Shown in pieces: positions 52,320 to 64,000 of a stretch of DNA of 64,000 bases; positions within the stretch are counted from its first letter, which is position 1; the number at the start of each line of letters is the position of its first letter. Source of the DNA: Nymphaea colorata (taxonomy: Eukaryota; Streptophyta; Magnoliopsida; Nymphaeales; Nymphaeaceae); NCBI RefSeq assembly GCF_008831285.2, contig NC_045145.1, forward strand, positions 9,114,802-9,178,801, given 5' to 3'. The translations under genes and the position numbers were made by a program. A model generated the notes under the pieces. The model searched no databases and had not been told where the DNA came from. It worked only from the letters and a program-made list of their open reading frames with translations.

Positions 52320-52890
52320 TGGTCAATCAATTTAGATCTAAACTTTGAACCAAGACCTCCCTAGACCCATGTCATAAGTTTAGAAGCTTGAATTTGATTA
52401 CGCATTGAATCTAGTTTTATATACATTCATATTAGATCTAATCTACGACGAAGCAAAGTATGAATTGTGCCACTTAATTCAAGTATTTTTAAATCATGCT
52501 CTCCAATTTTTTATGATCTACTTAGTTTTCCAAAATTTATCCATTTTAAAATCAGGACAAACTTCTGCATTTACGTTTTATGACAATCACATTTTGAGAC
52601 CTTAAATACTTAATCTTGTCATTGATCTGATTACCACTTTTAAAGGCAGTAGGAATAATCAAATCTTATACTGATGAGTCAAGTCCTATCTCTTGTGGAT
52701 TTCTTAAATGCAGAGACGAGTTAAATATTGATTTCTTCATCTTTATCAAATGCAAGTTTGCAAAATTTTGCCTGAAAATAGAAGTGGCAATCATGAACAG
52801 GCTCGTCTTTGTTTTAACTCAATTAAGTATTGAAGGTTCAAATATGACTCTCATCCTAACAATATAGCCACTTAGGAATCTTCATGCTGC
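52320..52890 (-). repeat. Dispersed repeat family, copy 3 (inverted)
   Basis: Reverse complement aligns with copies 1 and 2. Blocks include AAGAGATAGGACTTGACTC, CTGCCTTTAAAAGTGGTAATC, ACTTGAATTAAGTGGC, AGATCTAATATGAATGTATA and TCTAGGGAGGTCTTGGTTCA. Its left end (in repeat orientation) also matches copy 1 upstream of 13100. Confidence 0.75.
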
Positions 52891-55800
52891 TTTCCATTTT
52901 TGTTTGTTTAGGACTTAGAATTGAGAAGAATTCCTTGTGTTCATATAGAGTAAGATCAAGTAAAATCCTTCTCTATTTTTGAGTTGATTGAAAACAATGT
53001 TTGCTCTCTTATTATTTTAATCTCCATCTGAGGCCCCATAAATTAGAGCTTTCTATTTTTAGCATGTGTTCATATTTTAAACAACCCCTGACCTATGCAA
53101 CATCCTGGTCTACATGCCATAATATTTTTTTGCTAAGCAATAGCTTTAGGGGGTTCAACAGCCAACCCAACCTACTAGAGGCATGTATTGGTCCTCCCCC
53201 TACCACATGTACTTGTGGCAAACAGCCCTATGCATAGGTAAGGACCAAAGTAGAATGGGAAGCCCCAACCTGTAGTACCCATGGAGGAATCTATGCCATG
53301 TACATTAGATTTTATCTAAGTATATCAGTATACTTTGCTGTGAAATTACTTATCATCATGAAAAACCATAGAGGCCGTTTGATAAGTATACTTCTAGATG
53401 GAATGGATAGAACATCCGATCACCACACTCATGTTCTGTCCATCCTATCATTGGTGTTCTTTGTCCACTATTTGATAGTTTTAGGAAGAGAACACTATGT
53501 TCCTTCTGTCCAACATTTGTTTTCTTGCTGTATGTCTTGTCCATCCTGTCTGTTTTATCCATTGTTTGATTTATGTTCTGTCCATTCTATAGGTTATGTC
53601 TAGTTTTTCCATCACGTACAATATGTTTTATCTGATGTTTGTAACTAAAGCACTATGTTTGTTTGTTTTGTCCATTGTTTTTATTGTCTAGAGCCATCAT
53701 AGAAAGTTCCAACCCACAAAAGTCATGCGTCATTTCTATGTTTGGTAGAACAAGCGTATGTTATATTAGTACTCGTAACAAAACCTGTTAAATCAAAATC
53801 AACACATTGACATTAAATAACTTGATCCTGTTAAGGCAAGATAATACATAGAACACTACAATAGCAAAATCAACTTCATAACTAAAACAAAAACACCCAT
53901 ATGAAATCAAAATAAAAACTATGTTGAGCCACATGTTGGCATAGACTAACTCAAAAATGTTTGCAAAGACTGATAAACCTAAGACAATGAGATTAGTCCC
54001 CCTACAAACAGGGACAACTATGACAGCTTTCAAGAACTGCTCTTCTAGCTCACTGTAAGTACTATGATGTAGATGAGACACATCTTCTATTTCCCACATG
54101 CCATGGAAATAGAAAGGTAAACAAACAATTAGATTATATGTATGTGTTTGTACCATTCACCTAGAAAACAAAACACACACACAACAAGAGACATGCTTTT
54201 TTCTTCATTCAACCTTATAAACAGGACAAAGCAATACAATTTTTCTCCTATGGTGATTCAACCTTATAAACAGTCCCGTAGCTCTATATATACATATAAA
54301 TCTAATCTAGATGTAAATATAGGGGTATCTTCTGTATTGAAAAATCAATACTTCATGGTGTGTCAATTTTGAAGTTAACGATTCATGGTTTTATATTTGA
54401 GTGGCAATATAGAGTGCTATTTTTGTCAAATAAATTATGTTAAGTGTGTATTATACACTGTATTTAGGATTATTGTTTGCCCTAAGGAAAACTGAAACTA
54501 AAGATGAACTAAAGCCATAGATTGGTCTTTTGGCGAGAGCTTACTAAAGCGAAAGATCAGACCTTTGGGGAGAGCTTCCTATAAGACGACATCAATTAAA
54601 CTGAAAGAATTGAGGAAATATTTATGCAGATTGTAAAGGTGTAGCACTCCATAATCTGCCAGTAGCCAAATGTATATGATGTGCAATTGCAGGTATTCAC
54701 AGAAACAAAAAAAATCAACAATTTAATGTTAAAGAATTTCAAGACACAAGAAAGAAGACAGGGAAAATAAAGTAATACAATGAAGTAATACAATTAATTA
54801 ATCTCTATCTAGAATATTGCATTGGGCATGATGAATAAGGTAGACCCTCTTGTGTCTACATATGTAACTGCAAACTTGTTAAAAAGGGAAAATCAATTAT
54901 CTACTTGAGAGAAAGCCACAATTCTAGCAGCTCAAGGTGTAATATATATTCATTACAAACTGCTTGGAATTTTGCTACTGAGGTAGTTTCTAGTTGTGCT
55001 CCCCCTTGCTATGTAGTGCGCTTCTATCATCTCTTTTAACTTTGCTGCAACTGGGGGGACACCATTAGGTTCAACCTGGGCAAAAACATTCAAATTGCTC
55101 TATAGTATGCACAGAATGATGCCACTGGGAAGCTTTCCCTGTTTACAATGAATGTAAGTTCAACACAACTGGTCACAACTACTCATGTAGCTACTCCAGG
55201 GCCTGAATGGTACTATCCTTATCAAGATTTAGTAGTGAAAACATATAGTGTGAACCACAAACTGTCCAACAACAAGTAGGGGAATGGTGTTTCACATCCT
55301 TTTCTCCGAAGCATGGGGTCCATCAACCAAACACTTTCCTAGTAGGAGTTTAACACCTTCCAAAAGTTACAACTACTCATATATAGAGTCTTTGCATATT
55401 TCTTTTACTTTAGAAAAAAATCACTTACCACCTATCTCTCTAGGAATGGAGCTCCATGTAGGAACACCAAGCTAACCCTCAAGATTCATTGTTGCATTGA
55501 TATGCTCAGTCAAGAAATTCTGTATCGGAATCTTTATGGCATGCATGGAACTTTTTTTTTCCATTTTACAAAAAATACATCTTGCCAGTGATTGCAGGGG
55601 GGAATCCACGGTAGCTTAAGTTGTCTTAACTTTAATTCCACATCAATTGCTTGCAGATGATGAGAAAGGGACATACCACCCCATCTCTAGGACTTGGTTG
55701 TATGCTGAATAGGTGCAGGACTTCAAGCGAGCATTATCTGAAGATGATTGAATTCAGCATCTATTCTCTTAGACTTTGGAACACCAAATGTGACAGACCT

Positions 55801-56885
55801 ATCCTTAACAACGGCATAGTTGTAGCTTTCCTCTTCCTAAGCTGTTGAGAACCCTTATTCATTCTTCAAAATAATCCAACCACTATTCTTGTCTTCGGCC
55901 GGCTGCTTCTTATCATTATCATGGAAACTAAAAAGCTGGACACTACCTTGATCTGAATCACATAACTACTTGCAGATTTCAATCATAACTGAAATCAAGT
56001 TTAATCATAAGTGAAATCAAGTTTCATGTTGCTTGCTACTGTTTCTTGTTTAGTGAATTACATGTAATCAAGTACATATTTATGTTTACATGATCATATT
56101 ATAATAATAAAATTTGATTCTCTGTATTTCTTGATTATGCATTAAGTAACTCATTATGTTGAGACTATTGCATAACAATTTATTTTGTAATATTGTAGAG
56201 GGTCAAGTGAAAAGATGTTAGAATTGATGTGCATCAAGAGGGTCCGTTAGATGTGACCCTCTTCACCATACAACTCTTCAACCTGCAACTGTTCAAGCTG
56301 ACCCTCTACCTTTGCACTCAGTCACCATGACCCTTCATTTTGTATATATACTTCATAATGAAAGTGGTGTATGGTCATTGAAAATTTTCATTTGAGGTGT
56401 GACCCTTGCTCACATTCAGCATACATTGCCTGTACTTACTAGTGGTGGTTGTTGGCTAAGGAGATTATTGGGCTTCACTCCCTCGTTTTTTTTCCAAGAC
56501 GGGAACTGGTTGAAAACACATACTTGAATCCATAACTACTCCATCATTTGCTTCCTCCACCATTCCTTTTGGAGTTTGAGTTATTTTGGGATTCTCTAGT
56601 AGATTTTCCTCTTTTCCAGTTTCAGTAAAATCTACGTATCATTCAATATTTTTGAACGAGGGGCCTCCCATTTTTAAATAATTTTCAATGTTAGTGAAAA
56701 ATGTTTACACATTTGAAAAAAAAACATAAATTTTGATCCTTATTAAGTCAACCATGGCATTTCCATCAACATGATCAAATTAATTAGACTAGGACAACTG
56801 AAACTATTTGGATTCGAAGTGCATCATTTTGACATGCTTAGTTGGATCTGTCTGCTTATAGGAGCAAGTTATCCATCCATTATTG
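52890..56885. other. Spacer, no gene recognised
   Basis: Short open frames without domains. 53365-53660 has repeated TGTCCAT/TTTGATA phrases and begins GAGGCCGTTTGATAA, like some MITE ends, but no matching second end was found. Two TTCAACCTTATAAACAG copies lie at 54206 and 54258. Confidence 0.4.
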
Positions 56886-57260
56886 AATTTTATCATCGGT
56901 CCTAGAGTTGCCAACTTCATCTCTCATCAACTACAACTCATTTTTTCTTGATTTTTTCTTATTTTTAATGTGTTAAGGCAAATGAACTGCTGCTGATGTT
57001 TTCAGTATTACAGCTTGCTGGTACAATAATTGCAGAAATAGCGAATTGTATTTTATCATCATTCCTAGAGTTGCCAACTTCCTTTCTCATCAATTGTGAT
57101 TCATTTCTCCTGATTTTTTTTTTGTTATTTACTGTTTTAAGGTGACTTAGTTGTTTCTCATGTTGTTAGTTTTGCAGCTTGCTAGTACAGTAATTGCAGG
57201 CATAGTGAATTGTATTTTATCATGGATGCTAGAGTTGCCAACTTTCTCTCTCATCAACTT
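56885..57260. repeat. 163-bp tandem repeat, about 2.3 copies
   Basis: TTTTATCAT...CTAGAGTTGCCAACTT recurs with AGAGTTG at 56904, 57067 and 57231. The intervening units share TGATTTTTT, AGCTTGCT(G/A)GTACA(A/G)TAATTGCAG and (A/G)CGAATTGTA-like blocks. Confidence 0.9.
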
Positions 57261-57439
57261 CTATTTGTGAGCCGAGACCCATTTTCAAGTTGATTTACAA
57301 TCCAAGAGTATGGTTATAATGGAAGAGTTAGGCAGGCATGCAAGTGGTCGACTGCCTGAATGCTCCTGAGGAGCTGAAGAAAGATTGGAAAGTAAAGTTC
57401 TTAATGTCTCTTTCAATGTGTTAGTGCTACAATTGGCAA

Positions 57440-57890
57440 TTGACAATGACCATAAGAAATTTTGGCAAAAGTCAAGCTGAAACCAATCACCACTCCAAAG
57501 ATTCTTGCTCAAACAATAAATTCAGTAATGGCGAATGCCCCCATTGCCTTATCTAATGACAATTTGTCCAAGCCACACAAGTTTCGCAATAATGCCTTAC
57601 ATATTGTAGTACATGTGCATGAGGTGAATGTATCACATGTCCTTAAAGCTCTAGACCTTAAAGAAGAAGTTTTCCATACGACATAATAGTTTTCGGTTTC
57701 GATCGAAGTATGCGAACAATGAAAGGTAAGATTTACTTGGACCTTTGGATAAATTGCATGGTGCATTTGTCCTCTTCTATGTGGTAAGTTTGCCAACATT
57801 TTTCAACCTAGTACTAGGTCATTTGTAGAACCATGGAGAAAATGCATACCCTCCACCCTGAACTAATGTATAAAATGGATCCACGATGGA
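57440..57890 (+). pseudogene. Ty3/gypsy protease region, degenerate
   Basis: Frames read HKFRNNALHIVVHVHEVNVS followed by VL, the segment before the active-site IDNGSS, which is missing here. Near 57700-57760 they read SMRTMKGKIYLDLWIN, the block after the active site. It is probably upstream sequence of the same element as the RT at 60130. Confidence 0.5.
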
Positions 57891-58541
57891 ATAATCACCA
57901 TAGTGTTGGCTGAGAACTCAGAGGAAAGATTACCACAACCTATGATCCCTATGCCTATGTTACAATATCCAACCACCCAGTATATGTTGTCATGGACAGA
58001 TTTATTTGGAGGACAGCCTGAAATGCCTCAGATTAGAGGAACTAGAAACACATGTAAATAATGTCGAGTGGAAGAGACCCACTTTTAACAAAATAGGAGG
58101 AAGGATCCACTTTACACCTCTCAAACATCACCCAATGTAGGAGCAAACTTATATGGACCACTTGAAACTCTTGATGGGCATATAACTAGCCAAAATAATT
58201 CTACATGACTTAGATACTAGAGAAAGACTCCTTGCAAAAAGACTAAGAATAAGAACAAGACAATGCATGCCAATTGAAGAAATTATGCTTGTCATTAGGG
58301 TGTTTTACTTTCCTTGTTTGGTTTCATTCTATGTCTTAACTCCATAAAGTTGTAGGGACATGGAGCTCCCGTCCTTTTTTTTCAAACATCAATAAAGTGC
58401 ACTTCATTTGTGTGTCTCCATTTGCCCAACATGCTTTCCCAAATGTTTGCATTTGTTCATCTTTCTTTGATCATACAAGAATTACTATATCCCAGTATCC
58501 TATTCGTAAAACTATGATTATATTCAAATGCAGAATGTTGA
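57890..58541. other. Spacer within the gypsy/F-box region
   Basis: No domain identified. Could be degenerate gypsy sequence. Confidence 0.35.
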
Positions 58542-59590
58542 ACATAGAAGACACAATGCAGACAACATAAGCAATAGCTCAAGCTGCACCAAGTCCAGTG
58601 GATGATCTGCCCAAAGATTTTGTTGTCAAGATTGTGTTGTCCATTCCTACTAAGCAAGCCATAAAACTCACTTTGGCTGAGGAACCAAAAAGATTTGTAG
58701 ACCTTGCCATGGACTGTAAACTTGGAACAAGCTCCTATCTAGGCATGGTTGGATTAACTGGAACTTTACTCAAAATATTTGTATGACGATACCCTATTAT
58801 GTGAATTGAAGAAAGACTTACCAGTTTCAGAAAACATAAGATAATTGAACTAACGGATCAATGCATGGTCTTTCATGAGGGTGACTTACAAGAGTTTTGG
58901 CTCCATGACATTATTGACACAAATTTTGATCTTTATTTTGATAGAATATTGTGGTTCCCCCTGAAAAGAAACATGAAAGAGTTGGAGTTAGATCTTAGAG
59001 CCCCTAAATGGGATGAACCACCACACTTGTATAATCTTCGAGTGACCCTCTTTAACTATATGTTTTCTCTGCACACTCAGGTGTTGCAAGGCAGAACACT
59101 CAAGCATAGAATCATCAACTCCAACACCGTGAATTTAAGAAAATGGTTATAGATGATGTTCAAGAAGTCGTGGCTAAGGTCATCAAAATCTTATTGCAAC
59201 ATCATGAATTTCTAAAATGACAACTTAACTAAGTGAAAATCAGTTTTCATAAAAAATCCCAGCATGAACAAATTACATACCATCAAATGTGATAGGTCGA
59301 TATTGAAAAAAATACCAACTCCTAATCCCGAACTTGCGGGTGTTTAAATTTCAAGAGTAAACAGTAGGTTTTGATGTGCAAGACTCTCATCATTGCTTTA
59401 GGAAAGTGACAGTCATGACCAACAAGCCTTATGGAGAAACAATGATTTCAAAACATTATTGAACCAATTTAGTACTGCTAAAGTCTTGACCTTGAGATTT
59501 TCTTCATTCTATACAAGTTCTTCCCTGGCCATCATAAAAGATCAGGTCCCATTAAAACAATTCTCACGCTTGGAGAAGTTTTTTTGTCAA
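58541..59590 (+). pseudogene. F-box/LRR protein pseudogene
   Basis: Frame 1 (58598-58786) starts DDLPKDFVVKIVLSIPTKQA, an F-box start that in intact proteins binds SKP1 in an SCF ubiquitin ligase. A second frame (58865-59152) reads FDLYFDRILWFPLKRNMKEL, then ELDLRAPKWDEPPHLYNL and LFNYMFSLHT, the leucine-rich pattern of plant F-box/LRR/FBD proteins. A third stretch near 59470-59580 (AKVLTLRFSSFYTSSSLAII) fits a later LRR. Frameshifts, stops and a likely deletion after the F-box make it a pseudogene. It lies between gypsy protease and RT remnants. The last part is the least certain. Confidence 0.65.
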
Positions 59591-60129
59591 CCTTGGTGGT
59601 GCGAGCTCTCATGAAATCATAACTGAAAAAATTATTGGTCAAAGCTGCACATCTCAGAGACCAAGACGCATGCCAAAAGTTTATGCTTTGATCTAACAAA
59701 AAGAATGAGTGACAATGGAAAAGGTTCTGTCTAGTAGAATTCATGTGGTTTTGTTAGATGTCTAGCTTAGGAAAAGCAATAATTGCTCTCCCTACAACAT
59801 TTCTAGGACATTGGGGGTCCTGTCATTTCTTTTTCAGTGATCACTAAAAGAAATTATTTGCTTCACTTAGAAATATATGTTCTCTTGCTAGTGCATTTAC
59901 ACAAATTGTTGCATTATTATTGCCTTTCCTCACAATGACACTTTTACAAGACCAATATGGCATGCAAGATGATTCAGAAGCTGACAATCAATCCCACGAT
60001 ATTCCGACAACAATAAATGATAGAAAAAGCCAATGAAATTCAAGAATGAAGGCACATAAATCAAAAGAGGAAACAAAGCTCAGATTATAGCCTGTAGAAT
60101 TGGCACAATTACAGAAAGAAGATCAACCC

Positions 60130-61078
60130 CAACTATAGTTAACAATCCCACCAAAGTGATAAACATCAGGATAGAGGAAGAACCCAAAATTATTTAGATT
60201 GGTGTTGGTGCCAGCCTTGATGCCGAGGAAGAAGAAAAATTCATCAAGTTCCTCAAAGAATACAAAATTGTCTTAGCTTGGACCTGCGAGGACAAGCCAG
60301 AATCAGATCCAAAGTTGGTGGAATACAAAGTAATCTTAAAACTCAGGAGAAAGCCAATAGAATAAATATTAAGAAAGTTAGACCTTAGAGTCGAAGACAA
60401 GGACAAGGAAGGGTTAGAAGGTCTCTTGAAATCAAAATTCATCATAACTATTGATTATCTAGATTAGTTGGCAAACATTTGTCATTGTACCAAAGAAAAA
60501 TGGAAAGTCTGAAGATGTATTGATTTTCAAGATCTCAATAGTGCCAATCCCAATGATAATTATCCGTTGCTCAATATCGATAAACTAATAGATTGTACTA
60601 CAAGACATAAAATGTTCTCTTTCATTGACTGCCATTTAGGGTATAACCAGATATTGTTACTCATCAAGTATCAACCCAAGACTTCATTTACAGCCCTTTG
60701 TGGTGCCTTTTGCAAGACTAAGCCTGGGCATCGGGCCGGCCCGAATCCGTCTGACTCAGAAAACCTGTGAGCCTAAGCCCAGCCCAATTAAATTTAAAAA
60801 TATTTTTTTAATATAAAATAATATGTAAACAGAATTATTTGTAATAAAATAATATATGTATATATATATATATATAAATTATTTCAAAAATTTTAAAATA
60901 AATTATCGGGCCCGAATTGGGCTTATCGGGCCCACCCGAGGCGGCCCGATAACGAGTTAGGCCGGCTCGGGTACTTTTGTCTTGGGCCCGAGTCAGGCCA
61001 GGTGTCAGGCCAGGTGTCAGGTACCCAGCGGCGGCCCGGCCCGATGCCCAGCCTTATGCTAGAAAGTGATGCTATTTG
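60130..61078 (+). pseudogene. Ty3/gypsy reverse transcriptase, interrupted by MITE
   Basis: Frames read IGVGASLDAEEEEKFIKFLK, EYKIVLAWTCEDKPESDPKL and KSKFIITIDYLD. Then come CIDFQDLNSANPNDNYPLLN (the first catalytic Asp is expected shortly after), IDKLIDCTTRHKMFSFIDCH, GYNQILLL and TSFTALCGAFCK. Translation then hits the MITE at 60719. Only 22 bp of the old sequence remain between the MITE and the LTR-like start at 61079. The Arg at ED.R/Q and other positions vary and stops occur, so it was already decayed. It looks like the same lineage as the minus-strand element at 3885-7200. Confidence 0.85.
60719..61056. mobile_element. hAT-like MITE with clear TIRs and 8-bp target duplication
   Basis: 338 bp. 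The left end TAAGCCTGGGCATCGGGCCG and the right end read in reverse TAAGGCTGGGCATCGGGCCG differ at one of 20 positions. Flanks TGCAAGAC (60711-60718) and TGCTAGAA (61057-61064) match at 6 of 8, as an aged 8-bp duplication would. The interior has GGGCCCGA/GGCCCGAT-rich arms around an AT-rich core with a short (TA)n (60858-60876). It has no coding capacity. The 8-bp duplication suggests hAT. Confidence 0.9.
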
Positions 61079-64000
61079 TGTAACACCCCGACCTTTTAAC
61101 CCACAAACCTTTTTTTTTTTCTAAACATAAAGCATCGAGGTGTGACTACCCAACAATTCAAAAAGACGATGAGCCAAGCAATTCAAAACAATGGGCGAAC
61201 TTTCATTTATATAACCATTTTGTTTCATACAAATTCACATCTATGTGCATGACCAAAATGCCCCAAAATCATAACATTGATGCCTAACAAAAAGAAAACA
61301 TCAATAAAACCAAAACATGACGCGCCGGCACTACAAACGACAATCCCAAAACCACCCCAGTAGGACGTGAGTGAAGCCATCTGTTCAACCTGTTGCCCCG
61401 GGTCCACCAAAAACCTAAAAAAGAAAACAATTGAAGGCTCAGCCTTCGCAGTATGGCAACAAGCCAGGAAAATGCCAAACCCTCTCAAGTAAGGCTCAAA
61501 TAAAAGAACAAATATCAACTCATCTATCGTCATATCGTGTCAGAGTACGACACGTAAAAGCCACCTGATGGCCACACTAACACAACATCAGTCACATGCC
61601 AAGCATGCTTAAACATAACATTCGCATTCATATCAATCACATATACGTCAGTCACATGCATTCTATCAAACACATTACATTTTCATTAACTTTAGTCCAC
61701 TAACAGTTCTTGTGGGTGCAACACAGGCACGTGCACACCGCGGGTGGCCTATAGCCGAGAGACAACCCCCGTGGTGGCCCATAACAGTATGAATCCATTT
61801 CACCTGCTGCAGCGGTAGAGCACTCATCCCTGGATGTGTGAAGTCCAAGGTGAGATACTCAGCCTTCCCTAGAACACCCAGGTTGGGAAGGCGGGAGCCC
61901 AACGCTCCAAGCACAACACACAACAGAACCCTGGGGCCTTGCACTGCCTGCGCTCTGACAGGCGAGACCAGTGGTGAGAACGGGACGTCTCCCAAACACA
62001 CAGTCACATCCCACTTGCCTCTCATCTCTTATCCTTTCGTTTTTTTTTTTCCATTATCATTATTCATTCACAAGATGACTGGCTAGCACATGAGGTTAAT
62101 ACACCCTACGAGTGCACTTACACCTCCCAATGCCTCCACACGAGGTCTATACATACAGTAACAGTCATTGCTAGCCGTCATACAGTACGAGTACAACTAC
62201 CCTCTAATTCATCCATTTGCATCGTTGCCCATGGCAATGCATATGCAACAACGTACACATTCATTTCAATCATCACATCAATCCTCACATCAATCACGTC
62301 AATCACCTCTTTGAAAAACATAGCCAATCCACAAAGAGTAGTCTCGATCTGCGGTTGGTTCGTAGCTGTCCTATGCAGTTATCATTCTACGATGTTTTCT
62401 AATGCACAATTGGGGTCGAGGAGACACTCGACTCGATACCCCGCCTCATCTGTCCTAAACAAATATCAATTCTAGCATGCACATGCCAATGCGTAACATT
62501 TTCAAAACAAATAACTAATAATCTTTCTAACCCATTCATACCATATAAGCAACATATATATACTCATTCACAAAGCAGTCAATCAATTAACATCACAATC
62601 CTAGGATCCCTTGATCCTAGGAGCACACAATCACACATTTGCCCCAGGCTGGGATTTGCCTGGAATGTCGCCATACCTGTGGCGCGCTCACCAAATTCTT
62701 CAAAATGCCTCAAGCTTCGAACTCAAGGTCGACGGGATGTGCCCGGTGCACCTGCAAACATAAACAGGAATAAGGTTTCTACTTGATACCTACACAATTC
62801 AAACAAAAACGAACAAATACAAAATAAAATCCTTGAGGCACATGTCGTCGCCTCAAGAGGGTGTCGACAAGTAGTGTCGACCAACAAGCTCTCCAATAAG
62901 CCTCCTCCTTTACGTCTTGATGTTGCCTCAAAATATCTAAACCCTCAACCATCAATCAATCCATCACTAATTCCTTCCTCAATAACGTTTTTTAATTAAG
63001 ACATCAACCCCAAAGTCACATCCAAATACGTATATTTTTCCTAATTAACTTCATCATACACCCGTTCACAGAAGTCTGCGCTACACTCCCTAAGACAGTT
63101 CTAAATCTTCCCCACAATGTCACAATCTCTACCATGCTTCCCTAATGCTTCGAAAATTAATCCATCATGCTTAAACGATCATTAAATACATGAATCATTA
63201 CTTTCCAACGCAAATCCTAAGTTTCCCCCAAAAACAAAATCACTAACATGCGTCCCAAAATCATCAATTCTAAGCTCTAGCATGCTCGAACAATAATTAT
63301 ACATGCTTTAGAAGATAATATTCATTACTTTGACCTTGATTAGGTATCGCTCACCACACGCCCTACTAGCTGGTAAGAGGGAACAAACGTTCATAAACTG
63401 CAATCCAACCCCAAAACGCCATAAAAAGAGTCAAAACACGTCCAAATAAAGTTCAACACAAAATCTGTTGCTAGGAGAGACCCGCGGTAGTAGTGGGAAA
63501 AGCTGAAATGAACAAGAGAAAAGGGACGCTGACAGAGAGGAGAGACAAAGAGAGGAGGGGTTCGGTCAAGGGGGAAAACTGCAGTGGGCATGAGAAAAGA
63601 GAGAAAGAGCAAGTAGGGGAGTGCGGGTGAGTGAGAAGAGGGTCGAGCAGTGAGAACCAGCGGAAAAGGGGAAAGAGAGTGGCGAGAGAGAAGAAGAGGG
63701 GATGTGCGGCAGAGAAAAAAAAACAAGAGGGCATGAGTGGCAGAGAAGGGAAAATCGCACGAGAGAGAGAGAGGGTTTACCAAGCTGCCGCCGCCGTAGT
63801 CGCCGCTGCCACCTCCATAGCCGTCGCCATTCCAGCCACCACCACACCGACTGCCACTTCTTTTTCCCTCTGCGCTGTCACGGGAGACCACCAGGAGATG
63901 ACGAAGGAGGAAAAAAGGAAAGGCGAGGGAGAAGGGCCTCGCGTCGGGCTCCTTACGCGAGTGGGGGTCGGGTCCGGGTCTAGACCCTAACTCGACCCGA
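61079..64000 (-). mobile_element. Probable long LTR, runs off the window
   Basis: It begins TGTAACACCCCGACC, the usual terminus of several plant gypsy LTRs (or, read the other way, their ...CGGGGTGTTACA end). The minus orientation is favoured because the right-hand 600 bases, read on the minus strand, are pyrimidine-rich like an RNA leader, and because TTTGCAG|GTGCACCGG-like sequence occurs near 62750. The candidate target site is ATTTG (61074-61078). No partner LTR is in view. The minus-strand open frame at 63391-63891 is Ser/Leu/Pro-rich low complexity and is not called as a gene. Confidence 0.5.

Noticed and set aside
53788-54156. Minus-strand 122-codon hydrophobic frame
   Set aside because: Composition follows the AT-rich DNA; no family motif. 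Treated as chance.
54980-55260. Minus-strand phrase VEPNGVPPVAAKLKEMIEAHY, considered as an exon of a host gene
   Set aside because: Only about 20 residues look protein-like, with stops on both sides. Not enough to call.
61790-61860. 'GCAGCGGTAGAGCACTCATCCCTGG' resembling part of a tRNA
   Set aside because: The cloverleaf arms do not pair and no B-box follows at the right distance.
63391-63891. Long minus-strand open frame of 166 codons at the right edge, plus overlapping frames on both strands
   Set aside because: Composition is Ser/Leu/Pro/Phe-rich low complexity from purine-rich DNA, several frames are open at once, and it lies in a probable LTR. No domain is visible.
63970-64000. GGGTCTAGACCC palindrome at the right edge
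   Set aside because: A 12-bp palindrome at the window end cannot be interpreted without the flanking sequence.

Overview
The window looks like nuclear DNA of a flowering plant. The sequence is AT-rich and full of decayed plant-type transposable elements: LINE, Ty1/copia, Ty3/gypsy of Tat-like organisation, hAT-like MITEs, and long (TA)n, (CT)n and (GA)n tracts. It holds one clearly intact protein gene, a GRAS transcription regulator of the PAT1 branch. I see no CRISPR, operon, prokaryotic or organellar features. I cannot name the species.

Layout. 1-2600 is a decayed LINE (+). 3885-7200 is a decayed Ty3/gypsy pol (-), followed by a possible LTR with a TATA box (7347-9130), an hAT-type terminus (9248) and a 100-bp (TA)n tract. 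12990-13600 is copy 1 of a three-copy dispersed repeat. 14836-20560 is a structurally complete but dead Ty1/copia element (-) with 245-bp LTRs, a 5-bp target duplication, an initiator-Met primer site and a polypurine tract. Its leader carries an antisense, intron-free, decayed fragment that reads as the N-terminal half of a mitochondrial ATAD3-type AAA ATPase. 20583-20756 is a MITE with an 8-bp target duplication. 21210-23060 and 24800-26255 are two diverged copies of one block, each with its own MITE and gypsy pol debris. 28290-33547 holds more debris: copia RNase H (-), two LINE pieces (-) and gypsy integrase (+).

The gene zone runs from about 37200 to 42400. It has a probable non-coding leader with a long 5'UTR intron, short uORFs, and a single-exon GRAS CDS at 39903-41603. 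Beyond it lie copy 2 of the dispersed repeat (44620), a 22-bp minisatellite, an inverted second copy of the LINE 3' region (46530-47970), copy 3 of the dispersed repeat (52320-52890, inverted) and a 163-bp tandem repeat (56885).

The right edge is a nest. Gypsy protease and RT remnants (+) surround an F-box/LRR pseudogene. The RT is cut by a 338-bp hAT-like MITE with clear TIRs, and 22 bp further on by what looks like a long LTR that runs off the window.

The most unusual observation is the ATAD3-like fragment inside the copia leader. Next are the MITE/LTR nest, the reciprocal MITE occupancy of the duplicated blocks, and the three-copy repeat family. All homology calls come from reading translated motifs by eye; none was checked against a database.
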